64,000 nt of DNA, taken from assembly GCF_003945595.2 (NCBI RefSeq), contig NW_024104417.1, positions 841,615-905,614 of the forward strand, written 5' to 3'. Source of the DNA: Pipra filicauda (taxonomy: Eukaryota > Chordata > Aves > Passeriformes > Pipridae). This document shows, in pieces, positions 24,509-39,387 of this stretch (the first letter of the stretch is position 1; each line of letters begins with the position of its first letter). The notes beneath the pieces are model-generated. The model saw only the letters and a program-made list of their open reading frames with translations. It searched no databases and was not told the DNA's origin. The position numbers were made by a program, and so were the translations under genes.

Positions 24509-27500
24509 GTTTAGCAATAAAACCCAGGAACCTGAAGTGATGTGTGAGATATTTTAAATGTTAATTTTCAAATCCTTCCTGCCTTAAACCTTTACAGTAG
24601 ATAACAATGTTTATGAAATACACCCAATGCTGTTTTTATCTAATTGGAAGTTACTCCCATGGTCTTATTGGAAACGTGCTGGGATTTACAACTGTGTTAC
24701 TGACAGACAAATGACATTCAAGCAGTTGGACTGCGCTTTGGGCAGTGATGTAGTGGGAAAGTAACTCCACTTTCAGCCAGATAACTGCTGGTCAATCCTC
24801 AGTCTACAACTGTTTGTTAGTATATGCTGCTTCATGGACAGGGCAGATCCCTAAATCTTCCACTTCTGACTAAACCTTGCCTATCCTCTGTGCTGCAGAT
24901 TGTAACTCCTGAAGAGGAAGGCTTTGTGCTACACTCTGGGGTCCCGTGGGTATTCTGGTGTTCTTCTGCACTTGTCTGAGCTCCTAGAGCTGCCCCTAGC
25001 CTGTGCAATGTGACAGTGCAGTGTCACTGCAAAGCGTGATGCAATGCTGGCACAGTAAGGGAGTGGGTCGGTCTGTAAGAGCACTAATTCAGGCTCCCAG
25101 TCCACACAGATCAAAAGTATTTTCTAATTAAGAGATCTTTACTGCTTTAAAACTGTCAGTCAAAATGGGTTTCTTTTTGGTTTTGAGGGAGCGGGAGACT
25201 TTTTTTCTGAGTGACCTTAAATTACCCAGACTATACAATGGGTGGCATGATCAGGAAACTCACAGTGGCCACTTCTTCCCCTGTAGTCCTCCCCCAGCAT
25301 CTTTTTGTCCACAGTACATCAGATCCATTCATACAGTTTTCTTCTTCCAGTCTTACACTATTCCTAAAAAATTCACAAGGGAAGAATTGAGATTCCAAAA
25401 AATAATGCCAGCAGGAAACAGAAGCATTCTCATCTTGAAAAAAAGGCCAACAAAGAGAATATTGTCTTCGTTTTGTAAAAGTTTATTGTCAAATTGCTTT
25501 GACCTCAGCTTTAGACTTATCTATATGTTTCCCTGTAGCAAAATCTGAAATGCTGACAGAATGGCATCAGTACTTACAGTACAGTAATCTCATGACATCT
25601 TTTGCAGTTGGTCTTTATGCTCACCATGATAAAACAGCAGCCAAAAAAGGGCACATTATATCTAATTACCCTCACTCAAACTTGGGTGCTCTGCAATGGA
25701 CAAATAAAAATCAGCAAATGTTTTCTTGACTCAACTGTTGGCAGTATTCAGCTTTTGAAATCTTTCAAAATAAAAGTATGAAGCTTTTTCACTTAACCAG
25801 GTGCACTCCAGCTTCTAAATATAATCCTGTTTTTGGCTGGAAGCCTTCCACAAAGGATCAGTACTGAATATTCCTGATAGCAGCACATAAGCACATATCT
25901 AGCTCGTGAAGCAGCTGGTGTTTCTTTAGCTGTGCTAAAACTGTGCTTGGTCAGGGGCATCACAGTCAGCAGGGATGGCAATTACAGTGAGGTCTGCAGA
26001 CATGAATAGGTCATGCAATTAATGACACTCAAACAACATGAGATTTTTAAAGTCTGCAAGTAAAGACTTTATATAAATCGGCAAACACTCTCTGGTTCTA
26101 CTAGAGTGAAATGAAGAAAACACTACCAATATGGAAATTCTGAAACAGCCCTGAAACATTCACATCTCAAAACTGATGCCACCATAACTATACCTAATAA
26201 CTTGGAGTCCAAATAATTCTGAAAGTAAACTATGTTTTAAAAGATCTTTGAAATAAATAGCTTTAAGAACTTTAATTATGCAGTGATGGAAAACATGTAC
26301 TTCAGAGCTGCTTCCTGGGCTAAAAGTTATGCAGTGTGAATGGGGGATTTGGTCTCTGAATACAAATTTTTATAATAATCTACTTTTATTTAAATAGAAA
26401 AGTGGTGATGTACAGTTTTCTTTCACTTGCCCTCTTTCCCCCGATGATAAATCCCTTCAGTTAAAGAAGCTGTAAAAATAGGATGGAAAAAAAGAAGGAA
26501 ACAGGATTCAATTTATTGAAGGTAAAACTGAGATTGGGAGAAATACCACTGTATAGAGAAGTTCCAAGATGAACCTCATATAAAATTCCATGTTAGTTCA
26601 TAATCTTGTGACATATCTAATGAAAATGTCCTGGGGGATGGGGTAGAATGGACATAACTCTTTACATAGGACAGCATGACAGATAAGCTATCAGATTTTC
26701 ATTACAGAGTAGAGTTTTTTTCACTTCTACTGGATTTATTATAGTAGTTATTAAGGTCAATAAAGCATACCATTGACTCCAGGGAAGATGACAACAAATA
26801 CAGCAAACAAGCTGTTATTGATTTGTCTCAGGGACAATGAAATACCCACTGACCCATTCCCAGATCAGTTATTTACTGCATTTCCTTACTTCTAGATGAC
26901 AGCTAGCATGACAGATGTCCTTTATGTTTGTTGTATATAAGTATTCCAGTTTGTTTAAATATACATGCGATAGTTCAGAATCTCATGATGCACAGATGAG
27001 GTGCAACAATCAGCAATGAGATAAACAGATACAGATCTGAAACAAATGTTAAAGAATGTCTTTTCTAGCACAAATGATCTTAATAAAAGACATTTGCCAA
27101 CAAAGGAATACACTGGGCATGGATGTTTACATGTGCATCTAACTTCTAAATGCAAATTTTCATCTTCCTCATATATTATTAAAATTAATGGATGCCAGTA
27201 CCTTGTCCAATTACAAGCAATGTCAAGATTTTTATTTCAAATTCTGAATTGTGCTCTTATAGTTTGTGGTATCATTGAAAGGCTTTGACAGATTTATATT
27301 ACACATAAATTACAACCAGCTGTGAATTACTGGGTTGCAGTTCTATCAAAAGCTTCAGGTAATGTCATAAACCAAAGGAGAGAAGCCTGATTCACTAAAC
27401 TCCCAATGGAAATACAGATCTGTAACTTCCACCTTGTTTACAATTTTATATAAAAGCTCTGGGTGAAGAAATACCGACGCATATACACCTCCTTGCCTAG

Positions 27501-27967
27501 ATTCTGTTCTCTCAACTCCTCCTGCTTCATCATTCCCTCCTTTTTGTGACTCCTCACGTCCCCCTATACTGGGCATGTTGCTTTGAGTGGCAGCTATAGT
27601 CACTGTCTCAGCTGCAATTTTAGGGCTCATGAGTCCTAATATCTCTCTATTTTATTTCACATTAACATTGAACTGCCCTCTGCAGAAAAGTCAGCAAAAG
27701 CAAATGTGGGACAATTCATGATACACACAAGTCTACAGGCAAGAACAGGCTTAAATAATCAATGAAGCTGTGCTAACCTCCTGGGTGGAGAAATGGTGTA
27801 TTTGGGTGCCATACCCCTGTCTCCATACTTCTTTATATTGATGCAGATTCCCAGGATGCACCGTCAGTCAGTCGTACCTTGGTCATCACAACCCTGGGAG
27901 AAATGATTTTCACTTTGCATTTTTCTGCCCATTTTGCACTGCATGGCATAGTAGAGAAGGCAGTTTT

Positions 27968-27995
27968 CTGTGAGGATATATCTGTGAGGATATAT
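27968..27995. repeat. 14-bp tandem duplication
   Basis: CTGTGAGGATATAT occurs twice in immediate succession. It is a small slippage-type duplication without apparent function. Confidence 0.95.
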
Positions 27996-30900
27996 CGGAG
28001 AACGTCTGGCAGGTCACCTGCATTATGGCTGTGACATTCACATCCAGCCTGTCCACAACTCAATAGCATGTGTTTGATAACTACAGACACATGGTTCTTT
28101 CAATTTTTCAAGATATTTAATATACTACTTTATTTTTTTTTCCCATGTAAAGTCAGGGGATCTGGAAACCAAGAGGAAGGACCACTTCCATGTCCCCAGC
28201 CAGTGCACTGGTAGATGCAGCCCAGTGCTAGCGGCTCCAGGAGCCCTGCTAGCCAGCTGAATGGTTTCAAAGCACAATGTCCTACCAAACCCTCATCAAT
28301 GAGACTCAGTCATGTCACATAATACCTGCCCACACTTTAATGAAATGATAACAAATAAAAAGATTTGGTTTACGTAATTTACACCTGGATGAGCTACACC
28401 TCACCTTGTCTTCCTTTGTGCTCACAGTTTAAGGTTTTTGTAGCTTTCTGAAAATGATGCAGATGAAGTAATATTGAAAAGGTTAAGTTAATCTAATAGC
28501 CAGCAAGGGTTAAACAAACCTAATAGCTAGCAAAGAAAACCCAAAATTCAGAGTTGCAAAAAGCCAGGACTTGCAGAATTTGGCACTGGAAAACAGATTG
28601 TACAGGTGCAGAAACACGACAGCTGTGTATGATCATAGCCAAGGAATGAATTAAAACTGTTCTTGAAATTCCCTTGCAATTAGTGCAGGGACACTGCACA
28701 TCATCAAAGTCTGTGCTCTCAAGTCCAGGATTTCACAAAGTGAAATAATGCTCATGACACTAGCTGTGTTTCAGTGTGATTAGCAGTAATTAGGCAGTGG
28801 GGAAAGTCTCTGCAGACCAGAAGATCTGGGACTCCATTTTGAAGTCTGATGTGGAGAAGTATTTAAAAAAACCTGCAGGCTCCCATTTTAAAATGGAAGC
28901 CACATCTACCTGATTTTAACTTTCCTTAGTAAGCACTTACTGAGACTGTAAACATCCATAAAACAAACATCCTGTTGGATGTATCACTTGGGTCAAAGTG
29001 CATTAACAAAGCTCAGATAATTTCCCCATGCTGATAGTGCACCTTTTTCACCACCAGCTTATCTGCAGATGATTTTTTAGGAGAAAGAACACAAACTGGT
29101 GGTTTGTATAACCTAATTTCAGTGAATTAGTTCCTCTGGAGCATAATTGGTCAGGGGAAAAGAAATCAATATAAAAAAGACTTATTAATTTTTACTCTTT
29201 GATTTTTCAGAGTAAACATACATTTAGCGTTAAAGACATGAACAATCCCATTTATGTCAATGGAGATTTTAAAAAATGCGTCATGGTCCAATTTTTGTTG
29301 AGCCTTTGCAACAACGAAAGTGATTTTTTCAAGATTCAGGATTTTGAAGGCTCAGGTTTTTTTGAAAGGATGTCCTGGATGTCTCATATACATAACCTGG
29401 ATGAACTTATTATTAAAGTAACCACCTAAAGTCAAATCAGAAAATGCAATAATAAAGCTTCTGCCAAAATGATTGTGTGTGGTATATGCTTTATTTTTTC
29501 TTTAATGTAATACTAATACTATTTCTTCAAGAGAAAGAAATTGGGAAAAAATGTAGAAACTGCATCTATCAAAAAGGATTTTACACTGGCATAGACAAGG
29601 TAAAACACACCTCCAAGTGGCCAGTGTGCCAGAATACTACATTAAACACAAATTGTGGTAACATTTTAAAATGTGCCTGTCGGAAAAAAATGTCAGCCGT
29701 CTTCTCGCTTACTGACTTCAAGCATTACAAAGATGTCTAAAATATATAGGAATAACACACATGATCTTTGGGTTATAAAAATTTGTATCGAAAGATAATT
29801 AAGTTATTCATTGCATGTAGTTGTAACCTTAAGTTTTCCATGGCACTGCAGGGGTTTATGCCCGTGTTGAATGTTTTACATTGTTCTGATATAATTTACA
29901 ACATGTCTAATTGAGCATAATGCACGCATTTTTGTCAAGATCAGAGATCTACTGTGCTTTTTGAACTGCCTAACCCTAAAAGTGTATCCACATCACTAAA
30001 ATGAAATATACCTATGTGACGTGGGACGTGTAGACCTGAATGCGAGTTTGTCAATAATTTTCCTTTTGACCCTGGCAACTCACTAAGGAGGTCTACTGGT
30101 GCACTGCCAGACACACTTGACTCCCACGGGACTTAGAAAATGTGTGCAAGGATTAAGCCTTCAATGCTGAGTCCCTGAATTAATTTACATAGTTGGATCC
30201 TCAAAGGAAAGATTTCCTTATTTGCAAAGGTGTCCCTGACAAACATGTAAGACCTAAAATTTTAGCAGATACTTTTTCCTTCAACTCATCCTAAGCAATG
30301 GAAGACAGAGAAAAACAATTTCCTTCACCAATAGGCCCTCATCCTTTATTGAAGCTTCTTGACAGACCAAGCTTTCCCAGGCAGCTGCTTCCTGCTGTAC
30401 TGGCGCCTCATCTGTGGTGAGAACATCTGGGGAACTGTTGCATGAAAACAGAGTGGGAGAATTATCTTTAGGACCTTTCACTTTAGGACATAGTTCTGTT
30501 TGCAATTTTAAAGTCCTGGAGCTTACGTGCATACAGATGCCATATCAAAATGAACAAACAATAATCCTGCAGAGTGAAGCACAGAGCAAACAGGAAATGC
30601 CTTAAGGTAACCCTGGCAACCTTAATTTTCTCCATTTGTGCAGTCTTTAATTTTGTCATCACACAGTAATGGTTCTCCTTCAGGAGACTTCTCTGCCAGA
30701 TGTTTAGAGCAGCATCAGCAACCACCAAATTTAAGGCATCTAGGCAATCTGTGCTGGAAAAATAACAAAAAACCAGTGGTAAAGCCCACATGGAAATTTG
30801 CTGACCTTTCAGCTCTGACAAAAACCCCATAGTTCCTATACATTCAGTTTTCACTTGTAAGATGGGGAAAACTAAGGTAAAAGAAGCACAAAAGACTCCA

Positions 30901-33900
30901 TGAAAAGTCCATTTTATGTAGAAATGATACTTCTAGGATGTTGATGCAAGTTTATCCAACTCCTTGATACATCTAAAACCAGATATTTTGCTAGAAGTCC
31001 AATACTGATCACTACCAAGCCCTGTCTCTCAAGGTTTCCTAGCCACCATATTTATTTTTCAAACAAGAACTTGCTGACACAAAAAAAATCATTACACTAA
31101 AAATTTATTTTCAATACACCAAAACATGTTTTTCAATTTTCAAAGATAAATCAATTTTTTTATGAAGTCACTTTTGGGAGAAACTTCCCCTGGAACTCTC
31201 AGAAATGTGAATGCAAAAGAAGAATGGTAACTGCTATACTGTTTATGTAGTCACTGTTTATAGCAAACACAGTTGCTGAATTTGTAATTTTATAGAGAGG
31301 ACCCAGCTGGAAATACAGTAAGATTGTTCTCCCCACCCCCACTGGATTAGCTATGCTAGGATTTTGTGTTGAGGAGACTGGCAACTGGAGTTTCCCCCAA
31401 TACTAAAACCATAAATAATAATCTTCTGCTCTTCTCTCTAACTAGTGGAGAAAATAATCAGACTAAGAAGAGCTTCTAGAGCAATTGAGGGATATCTGCA
31501 TTAAGATTTATGAAATATTAAGTAGGAAAGAACCAACTGGCTACTAATGTAGCCATGATAAATACTTCCACATGAAATTACAAAAGTAAAACTGGTACAG
31601 AGAAGAAAGAGATTACCCATGCTGTCTAAATTGCAGCATTTACTGCATGCTGGCTATTTGTTTGTGAATACAAGGGTTCTACGTGTGTCAGATTGACTAT
31701 TTTTCAGTTACAGGTGGACCAAAGTTGTAAAGCAGAAATCAGTGCTTAACTCAAAAGACAATTGGAGGCTGTGATCTATTACTGTTGATGCAAGCAAAAG
31801 GATTGCATTTGAAAAATGAGTCTGGGTTATCTCCTGTAGAAAGAAAATGTAAAAGTACACAAGCAACAGTAATAAGCAAAAGAGAAAAGATTAAGTAATA
31901 ATAAATCAACCATAACATTCATTTAAGAACTTTGCAATCTGATGTGAAGCTACTGCAACATCTGGAAAATGCTTCTGAATTTCAGTCTGTGGACTTGAAG
32001 GCTCTGAAGAACGAGGCAACCAGACCATGGGCATCCATTAATAATCTCTCGTGTCTCTTCTGGCCTCAGTTATCCCCTGTGACATATCTCATTATAATTT
32101 GGCATATTGGCCTCAAAACTAAAATAGGTTATTAATCAGAGTTTGAGAAGCATTTATGACAATCTCTTTTTCCTATTTTATCTCCCATTTCAAAGGCTTT
32201 TGTACCCAAGGGCACATACAATCCTGCTACTTTGAAATAAGAATTTCAGTGTGGAGTTTAAAATCACCTGAAAACACCAGTCCAGTCCAAAGATATTGCA
32301 TCCATTTAATTAAATCAGTAAGACAGGCTCTACACTTCACACAGTACCGAAAATTTGGGTTGTTTACATGTTTCCAGTGGTGGTTTCTAAGTCTTCCAGT
32401 AAGACAGGGAAGACAAAGGTCTTTCTCAACTCTCTGCTTCTGCTTTTTCTCCTTTGTTATTATGCTATGGGCTGGTGTCAGGGGCTCATAGCTGGGAAGG
32501 GAGAGAAAAAAGCATGTTTTCTTGTCAAGTTTCCCCAGGGTAAGTCTGGCACTGCCCACAGAGACAGTGTTTCCCCAACCTTACCGTGTCAGGATGTTGT
32601 TGCAGATGCCCACTGACCACACTTTCTACTGAGGCTTGGCCCCTCTGCCAGTAGTTCTGGTGCTTCCTGTTAAGAGCAAAAAAGTGCGAGGAGATTGGCA
32701 TTAGACACAAGCAATCAAACAACAAACAAATTTTATCCAAAGTCACCTAAAAGCACAGCTACTCTAATTCTCAGGTCTGTTCAGGAAGATGCACAGTGCT
32801 GGATCCAGCTGACTCAATCAATGTCTAGGTGCAGAATGTGGTGGTGGAAGTTGTGCATCTTCTATCCCCTGAGATGTCCTCCCTGGCACCAGTGAGTGGT
32901 GGGAGACTTCACACAGCAATGGGAAAAATACTGCACATTTGGGACAAAGGTAAAACCCAGGAATGTTGTAACCAAAAGATTTAAAATAGAGATTCACTTC
33001 AATAGTTTTATTCAGTGGATTAGAAACTTGCAAGAAGCTTTAAAAAAATTATTTGGACAAAATGTTTTTTCTAAAATATTCACTAAAGGTGAATATATTT
33101 AATTATATTTTCAGTCCAGCACAACATATCATTAGAAATGAGGAAGCCATGCCAGAAAAACCAACAGTTTGGTGGTTAAGGCAGCTCATCTGCTATGTGG
33201 GATAATAAAGTCCAGATCCTGCTTTAAATTAGGGAATGTGATTTTCTTGCTATTAATTTAATTGTTTTCTTATTCATGCCAGGAGCAAATTTAAATTCAC
33301 TCTTGGGAGGTCAAAATTCACTTCATGTTCTTGCAAATGGGCTGAATTATGTGTCAGGCATAATGTTAGTTATAAAGAATAGTAAAAAATCATTTTGGAG
33401 GGATAATCTACATTTATATTAGCTAAACAACTTTGAATTTGACCTGCTTGGAAATAGACCAATTCAAAAACATAAGAAATTATTTCCTGACAAATAATAA
33501 TTCTGCCCACATTTTTCTAGGGCTATAAGGGCTTGAATAATATTCACAAGATATCAAATGGCAAAGAAAAACATGAGAAAGTGAATTACACTCACCATCA
33601 AATTTACATCCGTATGCATAACCAGCATTTGTGTTTCTGCATTTGTCTCATTTCCCCATGAGAATGCAGTAATCCTACTATTCCCATTCAGGTAAATATA
33701 TTCTTTTCTTTCTTTATTGTGAACATAGCAACAGGATTTGGCCCATGAGGAAATAAAACTAGCAATAATTTAGATATTTTATGCATTGTATAATTAATGT
33801 GTTTTGATAAATTGTTTTGATAGAGCTACCATCTCCACTGGTCTTTCAGATTCTTGATCTGAGCTTGTACTCCAGGTCAGCAGTTCAAGTCATCGACCCT

Positions 33901-34504
33901 TTGCAGTCTTCATTAACCTTGATGTTACGGTCGCTTCTTGGTATTTTTATACTCCTTGTATTTCCTAAAGACTTGTCCAAACTTAAATTAAAGCTCAATG
34001 GTATCATAAGGCACTTACACTGGTTTACAACTAACATACTGGAGTACTATTTGTACTCCAAGTACTCAAGTACTGCTTGATTTTCATGGTATGAAACCCA
34101 AACCAAGCTGACATTCCCAACTAACATAGACTAAAGCACATCTCAGCATTTTACAGAACAGCTTTGATGCAAATCATCCCTAAAATCAGCTAGGATTTTA
34201 AATTAAGTGTGACCCAGTTACTTGAAGGCAGGGGCTGAAGGAGTCATCACTCATCCCCATGAGGGATGCAGGCCCCACTGGCAGCAACGGGACTTAAGCC
34301 CCAGTGGGGGCCCAGCAAAGACACCTCGGGGAGCAGCTCCCCAAATACCTGCCCAGGCACACTGCGAGAACATGGTCTGAGCTGTGGGAAACTGTATAAG
34401 CACATCCCTCGGGCTCTCTGTCTGGGCTAATTTACATGGGTTTCCAAGTGCCTAGCATCAGTTCACTTATCTCTACATCTCTAGCCATATCTCTGTAAAA
34501 GAAT

Positions 34505-34536
34505 CCTTTTAATTCAAAACCCTTTTAATTCAAAAC
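34505..34536. repeat. 16-bp tandem duplication
   Basis: CCTTTTAATTCAAAAC occurs twice head to tail with no mismatch. The AT-rich unit suggests replication slippage. Confidence 0.95.
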
Positions 34537-35081
34537 CAAATTTAGCATAAGCTTGGCTAGAGCTGATGTACTTAAGGAAATTTAGGGTTGCTTTTTATTT
34601 TCAGTTTGCAAAACATACTGAAACAGATTTATATTCACAGGTAACTGGAACTTTGTAGCAGTTTTAGAAATAAACCCCTAATGGAAAAAAACCTATGGAG
34701 TCTAATGTTTATAATGTCCTATGGTACCTTTTATGCAAGGATCTCAGAGCCTTCTCCTAATATTAAATGTGCTTAAACACTCCATGTGTTATTTCCATTT
34801 TAAGGCAATAGTGACACACAAAGAGGTTGAGTAATTTGGCAAAAAGGGACATACAACCCAGGCATCCTGGACTCATGCCTTAGTCAGAGAACAATTCTAT
34901 TGGGATTAGGTATTCAACCTGCCTTGCTAAAATTATCTAATTAATAGGGTTATAAAATGAGAGACTTAATATTCCAGTAAAACCTGTAAAATGGCAATAG
35001 GTTTTAATACTTGAAAAAGTGGGTAAATTGTGATACTACATGAAGGAGAATACATTCACCTCTCAGCAATACTTTGCCTTT

Positions 35082-35124
35082 AAAAAAAGAAAAAGGAAAA
35101 AAAAAGTAATTTTTTTTTTTTAAA
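35082..35124. repeat. Adjacent A-rich and T-rich tracts
   Basis: An A-rich tract (AAAAAAAGAAAAAGGAAAAAAAAAG) is followed directly by a T run, so the single strand could fold on itself. It may be the decayed tail of a retroposed sequence, but no body is recognisable next to it. Confidence 0.7.
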
Positions 35125-35421
35125 TAGTGAACGCATGAACAATAAATAAAAAGAAAAATCATAAATGTTAATTACCTGGGAACCAGAAGAGTTCAGTGAA
35201 CCCATCTGCCAAAATTTAAGCTTTCATATCAACATATATTTTTTAAAAGTTAAATTAAATTTTCCGATGTGCATATGTGAGGTAAATAAAGAATGATACA
35301 AAATGATGTATCATGAGTTATTTATAATAATAGTCACTTGTATTTGTAATAATAGAGACAGCAGAGCTGAACATGTATATTTATTAACTGAGTGAAGAGA
35401 AAGTGTCCAAATTTGAAAGCT

Positions 35422-35482
35422 AGAATGTTATTTAAAAATAAATAAACTTAAAAATATTTAAAGTTAGAATGTTATTTAAAAA
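35422..35482. repeat. Short spaced direct repeat
   Basis: AGAATGTTATTTAAAAA occurs twice, with starts about 44 bases apart and AAATAAATAAAC-type sequence between. This is probably a local duplication in AT-rich DNA. Confidence 0.75.
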
Positions 35483-38400
35483 AGCAACAGGTAGGTAGCC
35501 CATTCTATAAATTAGGAAAGATTTTTGTATGTAAATTCTTAATCTATTTTTCAATGAAGATTTGAAGGCAGTAGGAGGTGAAAAGAGAGCTTAGCAATGT
35601 CTAGGAGGGTATCTCTTCTTTTATAGTGTTTTTAGTGTTTATAGACCTTCATAAATTTTATGAATGTCTAAAGCAATAAAATTATTCAAGTTATCCTGGA
35701 TTCAACAAAATTAAAGGATGATGATATATTTGCATGTTTTGAAATGTTCTGTTTGCCCAACATCATGCTTCCAACATAGGTGACTGCACAACAAAATTTG
35801 AATGTTATCTGTTACAAGGCTTAGATGGTTCATCGGAAATTTGCAGTTTTTTTCTTTGTCAAGGTTTGGCTGGAATGAGTCTGCTGGACTAAGACTGACT
35901 CCCTTAGGTCACCACCAGGCAAAGAATAGTATATTTTTTTCTGTCCACAACTCTGTTAAAATTACGAGTTAGGTTCAATTGATCTCAGGTTAGTATTTTG
36001 AGAAAATTTAGGCTGATGTTAAACCTAAGGGTCCTTTTACATAATCAGAATAGAGTAAACAGGCAGCAGCATGTGGCAGGAAGATACAGGCCTGCTAGGG
36101 AATACCTTACAAGAAAGTCATTCTGTAAAAGATGGACAGCCAGCAGTATGGTCCTCTGTTAGTTCTCCCTGTCAGCAGGCCCATGACTAGTACATCTCTT
36201 TTTCTCAAGCTCTTATTAATCTCAGCTGGTCCTACAAGTCTTTGGCTATTTTTATAGCACACCATAATTAATATCCGGCACAGATGATGGATAATTCTCC
36301 AACCAAACTGACAGAAGATACCAATGAATGAGAACAGGTTGTGGGAATGTGTTAATATCAATGGAAATTTCATTTGGGGAGACTTCTGATCCAAATTATA
36401 TACATTACAATAGCCAATAAGCCAGGCTCAGATTTAAATTACTCTTTGGTCTGACTCAGCTCCACAGTGTAGACACCAGGCTGCAAGTGAGCACTGAGCA
36501 GATTTCCCAGTCTCTGCTGTTGGAATGGCCCACTTCTCATGGTTTTCATCATGTTCTGTGGAGCAAGGACATGAACATTAGATTCCACTGTCCCAGGTTA
36601 CAGTCCTCACAGCTGGGCTTGCCAAAATACTTAATGATTAGCACAGAAAAGCTTCAAAGAGAAATTGAAATATCCTTCCATTTCTACTCTTTCCAAGCAT
36701 AGTCACCCTGAGGGGGATAACATATTCCTGTATAAATGAAGACGCCAGAAAAAGGACTTAACCCAAGTGGCCTAGATGATCACCTAGACATATTAGGTAT
36801 TCTGGGATAACTTCCTTCATCATCTTGGTGGATTTGAAATAGTTTTTAACATACAAATTAGTGTGGTATAGGAAAAAAACGTTCCCACCCAGTTCTAGCC
36901 TTGTGGCTATATGGAGTTGCACCAATAGCTCATCTGGCTCCCAGGCCTCTGAACCTAGGCAAACATAAAGTTAGCTTAAAATTGTTTCCTGCACTAAGAT
37001 TACCATGAGTTGGTTCTGATACTTTATAAATTCTCTTCTGCATCTGCAGAAGAATCAGTTGAGGGAATACTTAAACTCTACATTTGACTTGATACTGGTT
37101 TTTCTTTGCCCACCCCATGTGACCCTCAAGTATAGACTTTCATATATGGCTCTCACTCTGCCTGTGGGTACAAAATAATAGTTTGTAAAGCAGTAATGCC
37201 CAGGAATGCTGATGTCAGGTACAGTCCTACTGTCCTAGTCAATGATACCATGAAAACATGATCCGAATCTGAAGAACTTCCTCCCTCACGTGCTTCTTCC
37301 AATACTTACTATATCATTTAAGGGTTGGGTTTTGTTTTTCCTTTGTTTGTTTGATTTTTTTAAGAAAAACAAATAAGCTGGTAGACAGTGGAAAACCAGT
37401 AACTGGTCAAAAGCACACTATACCTGCAGGTTTGGAAGACTTCTGCGTGGAAATCTGGGCAGGAAGTAGCTTGTTTGGGAACTGTAATAGCTCTCCAGGT
37501 TTCCTATTCAGCTGTTACACAGGTGGACCTTGAAGGAATTTCCTTTTAGAAATTAAATAGAACCATATGGTTGTATCAACATGCACTATTAAAGAACTTG
37601 AATATAAACAACATCCTGACTCATTTTTTCTTTAGAACAGATGGTATTTAAAAAGGGAATGCAAAGGAAATACTTAGGATGGGGGATACACAAAACAAAA
37701 CAGGTGAATCAAAAGAAAGGTTCCAGTCTTATTTTGCAAATTAAATCTCTTGCTGGAAAAACAAGGCTACTCACATTCGCAACAGCAGTAGCAAAATAAA
37801 ATTGGGGACCTCATTTTCAGCCCTTTGTGCACATGTCAAACAATGACACTGTTTTTATTCATGGCACATGAAAGACAGGACTTGGAATAATGATGCAAAT
37901 CTTGACTAAAGTGGACTGGCAAAGAACTGCAGGGGCTGAAGGAAATATGCATCATGTCCATTGAGTCTGAATCTGATCCATACTGTTAGTCACTCAATTA
38001 TAGCAAGAACTGCCGCTATAAACCACCAAAGGATGGCAGATGTTAACCCCCTGCAACACTGGCTGGAGATGGGAGGATGGTTAAGTCTATCATTCTCATT
38101 CACTGACACATCACAAATTCATTGCTTCACAGAACTGTAGCAACAAGTCACTGATAGCTTTTTTCAGATCATCAGCTCTTCTAACATCATCAACTTCCTA
38201 AATGTCAAAACACTCTTTTACCTTTTTTTAAGCAACTCAGAAGGGATTACTGTGTTTACTGGGGGTCCAGTGGTCTATCTTCTACTCCCTGTAGTAATGT
38301 TGAATTCATGTCTGACCTTGCCTTGGGACACAGTGCCATCAGTCTGTTGTATTTAAAAGGAACTACAGTTTCCATGCAACCCACAAGACTTGTCAGATCT

Positions 38401-39387
38401 ATTTCATTATGAGGAAAGAAATTATGCTTTTTATTGCAATATGTGCAGACATTTTATACCTAAAGTCATAACGACAAACATGACATGTTGCCCAATACCA
38501 GAAGGAAATTAGAAAGAATTTCAACAGATCAGTTCTGAATGGTGCTTTAGCTAAGATAACTCTATTTTGTAATTTTCTTTTTGCAGCAGATGTCACAACA
38601 ACTAATGAGAGCTTGTCCATTGATTTAATCCAGCTTTGTATCAGGCAATTCAAACTATTAATCAAATATTTTCATTTGATCCTCAAAATCCAGGTGATGA
38701 GCTTATCTTTCAAGACTTGAATAATAATTGGGACTAGTTTTCTCTTAGCCTACTAGTCTTCAGATTTTTTCTAATGTTTTCAAGTTTTTTTTCTGTAGCT
38801 ACAAAGACATGCAGTACTTAATTTGAAAATATATTTTATCCTTTCATTTCTAGTGTTGTCTTTAAAAAACAACTATCATTTTACCTATCCTTGATAATAT
38901 CACAAGATTAACCAAATGTTAGTACTAAAACCTGGTTGACCTTAAGAATTCAAATTCCAGTGAGGAAAGAGTCATGTAATAAGAACATGTGTGCGTATGC
39001 CAGCAAGTAAACATACAGGTATGCAGTCCTAAAGGACTTTTTCATCTGTGTATCAAGAACATGTATTATTAACAAGTTAAGATTTGCTTTTATAATTCAG
39101 GATATAGAAGCAATTTGTAAATTTCCATGCTCGTTGCAATGAAATCAAGAACACTCTTTAACAGCAAGCCCACATCTCCTTGTTTGGCCTTTTACTACTC
39201 ATGCAGAGGCTGAAGGTCTTTGTCTTGCCTTTGATGTCCTTGCCAGTTCAAGCTGAGCTTTGGTTTTCTTAACCTCACCTCTGCATGAGGGAATACTGCC
39301 TCACCTTGGCAGTATTTCTAAAGCTCTTTGTGGCCTGGGTCTGATTCTGCCCCTTGTGTGGGACTATTTTGCAGTGGAGCTCTGTCA

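Larger units (their letters stand above)
24509..39387. other. Gene-free stretch with minor tandem repeats
   Basis: No exon, RNA gene or clear transposon was found over nearly 15 kb. The sequence is AT-rich. Small direct repeats are listed separately at 27968, 34505 and 35422. A locally GC-richer patch at about 34225-34420 has no ORF or motif I can name. A small ORF at 29199-29429 (76 codons) and its neighbours show no recognisable family. Confidence 0.5.

Noticed and set aside
29199..29740. Two consecutive plus-strand ORFs near 29.2-29.7 kb as a small gene
   Set aside because: They are in AT-rich DNA, have no recognisable domain or convincing splice sites, and show no CpG or promoter context.
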